A DNA stretch of 64,000 nucleotides from assembly GCA_023055425.1 (NCBI GenBank), contig JALGPY010000013.1, forward strand, positions 14,421,735 through 14,485,734, read 5' to 3'. The position numbers and the translations under genes were made by a program. The notes beneath the pieces are model-generated. The model was not told the DNA's origin. It did no database searches and saw only the letters and a program-made list of their open reading frames with translations. Below, piece after piece: positions 47,369 through 55,374 of this stretch (position 1 is the first letter of the stretch; each line of letters starts with the position of its first letter). Source of the stretch: Linanthus parryae. Lineage: Eukaryota; Streptophyta; Magnoliopsida; Ericales; Polemoniaceae.

Positions 47369-48405
47369 GTAGTCGTTAATTAATTTACTTTAGTTATTTT
47401 ATTCAGTTATTTTATTCAGTTCTGAATTTTTGATAGAGGCGAGATGAGCGGGTTCTGATGTTAAATTGAGTATATGCAGATGCAGCAAAATAGAAAACAG
47501 GCAGAAACGGAAAAATGGAGGAAAAATAAAATAAATTAAAAAAAAATGAAAAAATACCTGCTGGTTGCGTATATACGCAGCAGCTGCGTACATACGCAAC
47601 CAGGGGCATTTTTTCTTTTATTTTTTTGGTTTTCAAAATTTTCTGATTGCGTATATACGCAGGTGTTGCGTATATACGCAGACAGAAGAAAAAAAATGGG
47701 ATTTTTTCAAACCACAGGGGCATTTTTGTAATTTTCAAAAATGAGGGTTTAAGAGAGGGGAAGGAGGCCGACAGGTTCCATTATTGGACCTCCCTCTCTC
47801 TCTCTCTTCCTCCATTTTCTCTCCACTTGAAGAACACAAGTTTTGCCTCGGACCTCCAAATCAAATTCCGAGCACATTTCTGGAATCCCCTCGTCGCAAG
47901 GAGTTTAAAGCACCCATCAAAATCCAGAAACAAGCAAGAATCGAGCTGGAAATTCGGATCTAGGAATGTGGGGTTCTTGAGCAAAAGGGCCAATTCGAAG
48001 GAATTAAAGGCAGAACTAGCAAAAACCGAAGAAGGGAAGTTGAAAGAGGAGATCGAGAGTTTCGATTTGGTGGTTTTAGATTTTGATTCCGGGCAGTTTT
48101 GTTTTCCGGTGACTTTTCCGGCGACCGCCGGCGACTTTTCCGGCCACTTTCCGGGCAGGTTCTGCATCCTTCACCCCTTTTTAGGGAAGGTCAAAATTTT
48201 CATCTCTCTCTTTATTTTCAATTTTGGCACGACCCGTAGCCGGGTCCGTTACTTTCTGCGATTTTTGATTTTGGAGCGGCACTTGCCGTGTGGACCTCTG
48301 GTAGATCATAGGGGGACTATTTATTGAGACACACTTTTCACGTGCACGTTTCACTATTTCTGCATAATTCCCGAGTTGGCACGTTTTTCGAGGTTTCTGA
48401 CTGAC
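47369..48405 (+). other. Spacer between pol and last ORF, element A
   Basis: It contains the internal palindrome array, then a CT-rich run (47790-47820) and a stretch rich in ttccgg repeats (48100-48160). A 226-codon ORF spans the array and this spacer, but its start is array-derived and the rest resembles nothing known; it looks like leader rather than gene. Confidence 0.5.
47566..47680. repeat. TGCGTATATACGCA palindrome array, interior of A
   Basis: Four units start at 47566, 47585, 47648 and 47667, forming two pairs with 19-bp spacing and 63 bp between the second and third starts. 47585 has one change (TGCGTACATACGCA). Linkers are gcagc and ggtgt. Confidence 0.95.
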
Positions 48406-50196
48406 ATGGATTACGGAGCGCCGATTATTGACCCAAACCGGGACCAGTTCCCTACTGACCTCACGAAGGAGGCAATTAATGCGGGTAGATATGACAGTTT
48501 TCGTTTCGTAAACCACTATGCCCATTATTATTACATGACCGGAACGAAGATGGGTCATAAACTACCTAAGGACTACCGTTTCGAGGTCGACCACCTTAGT
48601 ATGCCTCCAGAGATGCAACATTATGCTAGTCGTCCGGACCTTTTCGGACAGTCCTTGACCGGGTTTTCGGATGTGGCCAGCTCCTCGTTGGTGCGTGAGT
48701 TTTATAACAACCTTATGCATAAGGGGGTAGGGGAGGCCAACGGTGACCCCCGTTGGGTGTATTGCCGTAGGCGATTTATGTTAGTGACGGTGGACAGTAT
48801 CCGCCAGGACTACGGGATTTCATTGATGAATGTCCCCTGTTCCTATGCTGAGTGTGAGGACTACCCTCCGAGCGATTCGAATATTTTGCAGGTTGTGACT
48901 AGTGGTGCCGTGGGGGCCCACTTCGAGAGAGGGGGTGATGGGCAGAGAGCCATGAAACTGCACTCTCGTTTTATTACCGGACCACCACGTTGGTGGGCCG
49001 AGTGGGTGGTGAACCGCGTGGTGGGGATCAAGCATTTTACCCATCTGGATTATGAGTATGTCCTTTTGGTATAATGCTTGGTTCTCCGGAGAGATGTCAA
49101 CATTCCTCGTCGCATTTGAGTTTATATGCAGGAACGGAATGCGACCGGTAGACATAAGGGGATGGGGTATAGCAACCTTATCGCCAAACTGGCTCAGGAT
49201 TTTGATGTCCCCTTGGTTTTCCAGGAGGGCTACTTAGACCCTCCCATTCTGTGGACCTATAAGAAGATAGTGACCCGTAACCCGGGTCCACCAGAGCCGG
49301 TCGTTGACCTCGACGAGGATGACGACAAAATGGAGGAGGATCCTTACCCTGCCCCTGCCCCTAGGAGGAGTTCGACTCAGGAGAGACCCGCTAGTCGGCA
49401 GGCGTCGACCGGACTTCGGCGATGCCGTACGAGTCGAGAGAGTGAGCGTCCAGAGTCGAGTAGGCAGGGTAGTCAGAGAAATGCCCCTACTCAGCCATCC
49501 AGAGAGGGAGGCGAGCCGGCCCAACGGGCCGACCCGACTCCGAGAGGTAGACCGGCCCCGCCACGTAGGTTGTCCTGAGTGGATGAGGGATTTGAGGGGT
49601 GTCGTGGGGGCCAGAAGTCCGTGGGGGAGAGACTGCTTGCGAAAGCGGGTAAGCTTTGGAGGGCTTTCAAGCACTCCCGACGGACTCAGCACAAGATGGC
49701 GAAGGACCATAACGCTGCCTTTACCAGTATTCGAGAGGAGCAGCGTGAGGCGGCTCGGCACGCAGGCCGAGAACCGCCACTCCCGTTGTATTTTCCTCCT
49801 ACCTACTCCAGCAGCTATACCACGAGTTGGTCAGATGAGGCGGACTCTTGCGAGTATACCTCCGCTCCACCTCCCCCGACTCAGCCACCTCCCCCGACTC
49901 AGCCACCTCCGCCACCTGAGCGACAGCAGAGACGTCAGTCTGGGACACGATCCCAGCAGCCCACGGTTCGTTAGACTGGGTCCCGTACGCAGCAGCCTTC
50001 GAGTGGCAGGACGAGATTACAGTCCCAGCCACCTAGCAGTTGGACTGGCTCAAATTCTCAGTCCTCCGATTACCGGCCCGGTCCACGAGTACGTTGGCCG
50101 GTCGTCTAAAGGACTGACTCTGGCGGCAGCTCTCCGAGTAGCATATCCGGTTCTTCGGAAACCGGGTCAGACCCGACATTTTTTCCGGACGAGTGA
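48406..50196 (+). pseudogene. Element A last ORF (env-like position; plant-transposon-protein-like)
   Basis: One frame from ATG 48406 to TGA 50194, about 597 codons, with stops at 49072 (TAA), 49117 (TGA), 49576 (TGA), 49972 (TAG) and 50107 (TAA). It lies where Athila elements carry their third, so-called env-like ORF. The first 220 residues (FPTDLTKEAINAGRYDSFRF, VREFYNNLMHKGVGE, WVYCRRRFMLVTVDSIRQDY) recall, from memory, the 'putative plant transposon protein' family of unknown function. After 49290 it becomes acidic, then Ser/Arg-rich, basic (LLAKAGKLWRAFKHSRRTQH, 49635-49690), then a Pro run (PPPPTQPPPPTQPPPPPE, 49868-49920) and a Ser-rich tail. I see no clear signal peptide or membrane segment, so an envelope role is not supported. 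A basic protein encoded just after a palindrome array could be a DNA-binding regulator, but that is inference. Confidence 0.7.
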
Positions 50197-51140
50197 GTGC
50201 CATGAGGGCACCTCTTAGTTTGAGGGTGGTAGTCGTGTCTGCATTAACCCAGTCTGCACGTTTTTTCATGTTTATTTGCATTTTCTTATTTTATATTTTT
50301 GAGTCAGCATATTTTCGCTATTTGAGTCGACCCACCACAAACATTCTAGCCATGCATTGTAGAAAAAAAATATATTTTGTTTTTTTCAAAAATCCAAAAA
50401 ATTAAAAAATTTCAGAAAATTTTGAGAAAGGGCAATCGAGATAACAGAAACAGTGAAGAAATCGAGGTTGATTCCATTGAAAGAAAAGAAAACTTGCACC
50501 GAGGTATAGTAGATATGTGAGAGCCAGTGACCTTTGGAATCTGCAAGTAATTATCACCTGAGCTAAGAATCTGACTAGTTGCTACACCACCGTCATCTAA
50601 GTAGTCGACAACCCGCCCACGGGCGCCGTCACGGTCATCGCATTTTTCGGTGGAGTGACTGGCTATCAAGGGACCTCACGTCCTGTTTCTTACCCGTAGG
50701 TCCAATTAGTCAGCCCGTTTGAAGCCATGTACCCTATTTCTTCTTAGCCACTGTAGCCTAGGCAGCCTTCTTTGAGACCTTCATCAGCCGATAGTAGGCT
50801 ATTCTACGCGTTATGACAGAGGGAGTGAGTAGGGTGGGTTTTGGATGGGAGAGCTTCATGATTTATCGGTTTTGGACAGCTTTGACATTTACGCGTTTTT
50901 CGAGGGAAGGACAGGGTGACTTAGTGGCGACAGTGCATTAATTTTCGGAGGTGGATCACTGCATTACATAGTGACCGCAGGAGGAGTTAGTCGCGTGCGA
51001 GCATCTTTTCGCACAACACGGGGTTCCGGGGGGTTGTGGGGTTAATTGGTGGTTGTGCCGTTTTTCTACATCTTTGGTGATGAGGAGGTTCAGTGGGACT
51101 GCACAGTTTCATTTTGACTACAGGATCAGCGTTTCGGGAT

Positions 51141-51151
51141 TAGTGTGGGGG
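51141..51151 (+). other. Second polypurine-like motif in element A
   Basis: TAGTGTGGGGG, identical to the polypurine tract at 52010 but 869 bases upstream. Confidence 0.55.
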
Positions 51152-51988
51152 TACTTCACATGAGGACATCTTACGTACCCCACGACAGAGATTTATTTTC
51201 ACTCACTCAGCTTTAGTCAGTTTAGTATTGTCGTTATTCGTGTATTTATATAGTCTTATTATTAAAAAAAAAGAAAATAGAAAAAAATGAAAAAAAAAGA
51301 AAAAGAAAAAGAAAAAGCAATGTTCTAGTTTTTTAGTTTTGTTTATTGTTTATGTTATTTAAGTGAAAAGCTGAGTGAGTGGCACAATTTTCGAGACGTT
51401 TACACCACTTCACAATTGTCGCCGCGAGCACGGCGAAGACACACCAGGGGACAGAGGAATTGAGAAAGCAGGAACTTAGGTGTTTTGGGCAGTTTTTCGG
51501 GATCTCGGTGAGGGGTGTGAGTTTGGTAAATTGTGAGAATGTCATAACAAGTAGGACTGTGTCGTACCTTGATACATATATATATCCTACCTGTTAGACT
51601 TAGATCCTTCGGAAAAAGCTCGGATGGTAAGTTAGCTGGGGATTTGCTCAGATTGATAACAAAAGTAACAATACTTTGGTCCAGTGCTTAAATCCACCAT
51701 ATAAACTGTTCAGACTTACCAATCGCTTGCAGGGAAGTACATTCTGAAAAGGGTAAGGTCACGAGGACACTGGTTATGTTTTTGAGATTGCCCAATCTCA
51801 CCAAAAATAATTTGTGAAAAGTTTGTTTTGAGTCGTTTGAGTCTGTGTATATTCTATCTGAGTCAGTTTTCTATCGAGTCGTCCGGTTGAAAGGTTCGGG
51901 TTGAAAGAGTATGCAAAGGTAGTGTATGCACGGCAGAGCCGGTCTCACGAGGGCAGAAATGTATGATTGCAGGCTAGTGTAGGCGGGG

Positions 51989-52005
51989 TTGCTCGGGACG
52001 AGCAA
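51989..52005 (+). other. Pre-PPT hairpin of A
   Basis: TTGCTCGGGACGAGCAA: a 7-bp stem with a GGA loop. B keeps a decayed version at about 37574 (ttgctcgggacgcgaaa). Confidence 0.65.
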
Positions 52006-52009
52006 TGCC

Positions 52010-52020
52010 TAGTGTGGGGG
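52010..52020 (+). promoter_or_regulatory. Polypurine tract of A
   Basis: TAGTGTGGGGG four bases before the 3' LTR. Confidence 0.8.
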
Positions 52021-52024
52021 CATT

Positions 52025-53391
52025 TGATAACGCCCAATTAGGGGTTATCTTTTAGCCTAATTTCACGAGCGTTTGTGTCAGAAAATAGCGTCTTTTGCCG
52101 GGATTTTCCTTAGAATGCCTCGGGAAGTTATAACGAGACGTTTATTTGTACTTTCTGGATTCCTGCTTATTTATTGCTTTTATTGGATATGATCGCGGGT
52201 TCTGTTCATGTTGCCTTTTCAGGAACAAGTTCGGGAGGTGCATCGGGAAGCGTGCCGAGACCAAACCGGGACCGTCTCGGGAAACGTGCACAAGATCGGG
52301 CCAAGACGGGAACACGGAAAAGCAGGAAAACATCAAGGGAGGCAAACCGGAGAATTCAGGCAGAAGAGTGGGACCCAGGAGACCCAACCGGGCCCACCAG
52401 AGGACGAAGCAGGGCCAGGACACAGCCCCTGCCTGCGTATATACGCAGCTGTTGCGTATATACGCAGGCAGGGGGGTGGAGGATGCTGATTTGTGGGCCC
52501 CTGGTTGCGTATATACGCAACCCTTGCGTATATACGCAACCCTTGCGTATATACGCAGCCAGTTTGACTTTTTTCCCAAGTCGGTGGACCGATGGCAGTT
52601 TTTGTAATTTCTGGAGCAAGCGTTTTGGGAAAAACATGACTAGTTAAAGACTCGTCCAGACTCGTTTTGAGACACAATACACAGCAAAACCGAAGGACAA
52701 GTCAGAGCATCCCAGAGAGCACGGAAGAGTGATTCGAGATTCAAAGACTTAGTTTGATTTCATTCTCTCTCTTTATATTCATAAACTGTGTTTAGTATTA
52801 TGTCTATTCGTAGCTAAACTTCTCACCTAGGTTCTCGTTGAACCTAGGGTTTCGTATCCAGATTTTATGACTACTTTGATTATGGATTCATGATTGTTAT
52901 CTTAATTTAGCAAGTTGTATCTGTTATTATGGCTTTAATTATTCTCGTATATGCATGATAGGATTGATCACCCCGAATTTCTATAGACCCGAGCCTGTAG
53001 GTGAAAACGTCAGGTTAGGGTTAGGAAGAAAAGTCAGGATTTAGTACCTTACCCTGATAGATCGACCAGAGAAAGGGAGATAGGGCTAGCAACGAAAAAA
53101 TGTGAGACCGACTGTTAGAGAATTTGACCCGGGCCATTCGGAGAGGTTAGAAACCCTAACAGGATTAGAACGAGACTGCAGACTTAGGCAGCTTAACAAG
53201 AGTCCGAAAGTCTGCAGGATCGGGATTACGTGTGGAAGCTGAAAGGTCACTGCACAACCGGTACGTTGCACAGATAACGAAACTGCTGAGTGTTTTCATA
53301 ATCAGACGTAATATATAGAAACCCTATGGGATCCTGGAGCCTAGTTCCCGTTCATTATAGTAACAACCAATTCGTCTAAATTCAGAAAAAC
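52025..53391 (+). mobile_element. Element A 3' LTR, lacking its last ~218 bp
   Basis: It begins TGATAACGCCC and follows the 5' LTR closely up to ttcagaaaaac (53390), the counterpart of 41533. The remaining 218 bp of the 5' copy are missing and C sequence follows. Confidence 0.88.
52434..52557. repeat. TGCGTATATACGCA palindrome array, 3' LTR of A
   Basis: Five perfect units start at 52434, 52453, 52506, 52525 and 52544, spaced 19, 53, 19 and 19. The grouping is 2+3, whereas the 5' LTR is 3+2, so units were gained or lost between the two LTRs. Confidence 0.95.
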
Positions 53392-53396
53392 GTAAA

Positions 53397-53778
53397 ATGA
53401 CATGAGATTGACAATAGATTTTCTATGCTATTATCCGACTTACCTAGAATAGAATTGAAGTGTTACATAGCTGATCCGAAAATCGTCTACTAACCGAGGC
53501 TATATAGAGATTGCTTTGTTTCTCCTTATTGATTCAGAGTTCTTTAATGATAAAAATACAAAAAATGCTAGTTTAGTTGTTATTTCAATTACAGTCGGTT
53601 GTTTGGGGGAGAAAATATTTGAAATCACATTTCTTCCTCCTAGTTAAGGTACTCTAAGTTAATCACTTAATTAAATAATCTCAATTCTGTCCTCTTGGGA
53701 TTGATAACTCGAGTTTAAAATACGACCCCAATATTACTTGATCCTACACTTGCGCATAAGCGTTAAGAAATTGCGTGA
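53397..53778 (+). mobile_element. Element C 5' LTR, last piece
   Basis: gacatgagattgacaatag matches 1598 onward in the left LTR remnant. It ends attgcgtga before the PBS. The tail resembles the LTR ends of A and B (gggattgataactcgag, attacttgatcctacacttgcg). Confidence 0.72.
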
Positions 53779-53784
53779 AGTTTT

Positions 53785-53803
53785 TGGCGCCATTTTCGGG
53801 GAC
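53785..53803 (+). promoter_or_regulatory. Primer-binding site of C (tRNA-Asp type, decayed)
   Basis: TGGCGCCATTTTCGGGGAC, three mismatches to the site in A, at the same six-base distance from the LTR end. Confidence 0.78.
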
Positions 53804-53940
53804 AACGTTAGATTATTTAGTTAGGAGTTAGTTTAGAGTACTTTTATTTATTTGTTTGTTTTCTTCTCTATCTCTATACTTCACGGGTGTCTTGTGAGTC
53901 TGTTCTCTAAGGAACGCATGGAGAAAAAGATATTATAAGC

Positions 53941-54204
53941 ATGTGGAGCGAGGATTACTATGAAGGCCTATCTCAGTCCCTCTACCACTGTGTTCACTGC
54001 AAAAGTTGGCACACAGAAGAGAACGCATACACAGTTATCTGGTGCTATAAATTCAAGAAGGATCATAACTATGAAGACCCATGCGTATTTTGTCCACCCC
54101 AGCTCCATCAGCACCAATACGAGGACATAACGTTGAATTCGGCAGACTTGCAGCGCATTATGGAGGACATGCAAGTGCTTGTCACAAAAATGTCTATTGA
54201 TTAA
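53941..54204 (+). CDS. Element C ORF 1, 87 codons, unrecognised
   Basis: Starts ATG 53941 (MWSEDYYEGLSQSLYHC) and has two CxxC pairs (CVHC near residue 18 and CVFC near residue 47), which could bind metal. It occupies the place of gag, 138 bases after the PBS, but has none of the Athila gag motifs. In-frame sequence continues past the TAA as QEPQEGPMTHNEPQFEPHLH, so the original ORF may have been longer. Function unknown; it may be a remnant rather than a gene. Confidence 0.35.
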   Translation: MWSEDYYEGLSQSLYHCVHCKSWHTEENAYTVIWCYKFKKDHNYEDPCVFCPPQLHQHQYEDITLNSADLQRIMEDMQVLVTKMSID

Positions 54205-54616
54205 CAAGAGCCACAAGAGGGACCTATGACACATAATGAGCCTCAATTTGAGCCCCATCTTCACCACCACGAGAGGAAGATTCAGACGTTCCTCACTAGC
54301 TTCCAACTGTAAGGGAGATGCAAAAGAAATTTTGGGCTAAGATGGAGCAAGAGAAAGAGTAGGCAACGCGAGCTACACAAGGGAAAGAAGAGGTGTCTGA
54401 GCCAAGCGAAGAGTGTAGTATCCATGAATTGTGGACCTGGCCACCTATGAGGAATGATATTCTAATTCAGACCGGGATGGATTTGTGTCTCCTGGAAGGG
54501 ATGAAGCGATGATTTGTAAGACGGGACCTCGGGATATCACACATCCTTAGCATGATTGGGATAACACCAACATTGGGAGCGTGTGCTGCGCTGATGATGA
54601 AACTGATGAAGCAACA

Positions 54617-54952
54617 ATGTCCATTGCTATAGAGGTAAAAGCCCCAACTCAGATTTTTGAAGAATCTTCCATATCTCATATTAATCGAGTATGCGATGAG
54701 TTGAAAATACTTGTGTATGGAGATTCTTATGGAAAAGAACATCATAGGAAACTTTGGATTTCTGGTTCTATGACCCATTTTAATGATGATATACATGTCA
54801 TAGTTAAGGAATTAGAAACCGACAAGTGTGGGGGTGTAGATGAACTTCATGTGTTGAATGAAGAGCCTCAGGCACATAAAAATTACTATTGGGATGATTT
54901 TATGGAGAAATATGCATTTGAGCCCATTAGTACTATGTGGAAACTGATCTAG
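54617..54952 (+). CDS. Element C ORF 2, unrecognised
   Basis: Open frame with first ATG at 54617; open sequence without an ATG extends back to 54581. Acidic, 112 residues, with blocks KILVYGDSYGKEHHRKLWIS and VDELHVLNEEP. No known domain recognised. It differs in frame from ORF 1 and precedes the hairpin that follows the coding region in element A. Function unknown. Confidence 0.3.
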   Translation: MSIAIEVKAPTQIFEESSISHINRVCDELKILVYGDSYGKEHHRKLWISGSMTHFNDDIHVIVKELETDKCGGVDELHVLNEEPQAHKNYYWDDFMEKYAFEPISTMWKLI

Positions 54953-55146
54953 AAGATAAAATACAACATGAAAGAGTGAGCTTTCACAACGGTCCACCAT
55001 ATGCAAAGAGCATGTGTGCTCGTGAGAAGAAGATAACTGAGAAAAGATGGTGGAAGAAGAAGAAGTGGAGGGTTAAAGTAGAATCCACTATTCTTGTCGG
55101 TCGAGGTAAGAGGGTCGGACCGTTGACCTTAAATTACAAGCGCTGG

Positions 55147-55162
55147 TTGGGAAGCACCCCAA
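55147..55162 (+). other. Post-coding hairpin, element C
   Basis: TTGGGAAGCACCCCAA, a 5-bp stem, preceded by accttaaattacaagcgctgg. It matches the hairpin context of element A (47331-47368). Confidence 0.55.
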
Positions 55163-55374
55163 AGTAGGAGTAGGATATGACTTGTTTTTTGTGTTTTTTT
55201 TATTTCTCCATATGAATGTTTTTGAGGGGTGAGAGAGATTCGTCGGAATATTTTCGATCAGTGTGCAGAGACACATATACATAATATTTGGAAATTGTCA
55301 ACAGTCCATGTGATCCCTTCCTGTTGCAGTTTCGAGGAAACGGTGCCCATGAGCTCCGGGCACCCATGTACCCT
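55163..55374 (+). other. Element C interior up to the copia insertion
   Basis: T-rich, no coding similarity. Interrupted by the minus-strand LTR at 55375. Confidence 0.4.

Larger units (their letters stand above)
50197..52009 (+). other. 3' untranslated interior of element A
   Basis: No coding similarity. It contains an A-rich run with aaaaag repeats (51265-51320), a polypurine-like duplicate at 51141-51154, and the pre-PPT hairpin. Confidence 0.5.
40157..53391 (+). mobile_element. Element A: Athila-type Ty3 element, near full length, with palindrome arrays
   Basis: 5' LTR 40157-41751, PBS 41758-41776, gag, pol, a hairpin, an internal palindrome array, an env-like last ORF, a second hairpin, a polypurine tract, and a 3' LTR from 52025 that stops about 218 bp short. 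By eye the first 115 bases of the LTRs differ at about four positions, so it is the youngest of the nested Ty3 elements. About 13 stops and several frameshifts interrupt its ORFs. Confidence 0.92.
18502..55374 (+). mobile_element. Element C: outer Athila-like Ty3 element, truncated, hosting A and B
   Basis: The 5' LTR begins TGATAACTC at 18502 after ccaac. It is made of three pieces (18502-19944, 39801-40156, about 53397-53778), together about 2.2 kb, separated by elements B and A. A tRNA-Asp-type primer site follows, then a 1.6-kb interior holding two unrecognised ORFs and the post-coding hairpin seen also in element A. The interior lacks any gag, protease, RT or integrase signature, so it looks non-autonomous. 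A minus-strand copia LTR interrupts it at 55375, and its 3' LTR is not in the window. Orientation is plus, the same as A, B and D. Confidence 0.78.

Noticed and set aside
47647..48327. 226-codon ORF after the internal array of element A
   Set aside because: Starts inside the array, has no similarity to any known protein, and composition looks like an untranslated leader.
48406..50196. True retroviral envelope gene
   Set aside because: No signal peptide, membrane anchor or glycoprotein motif could be seen; only the position resembles env.
49304..50218. 304-codon ORF overlapping the last ORF of element A
   Set aside because: Arg/Ser-rich alternate frame of the env-position ORF; the other frame carries the recognisable blocks.
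40566..52557. Palindrome arrays read as CRISPR
   Set aside because: Units are 14 bp with 5-bp linkers, in a plant retrotransposon, with no spacers of useful length and no cas genes.
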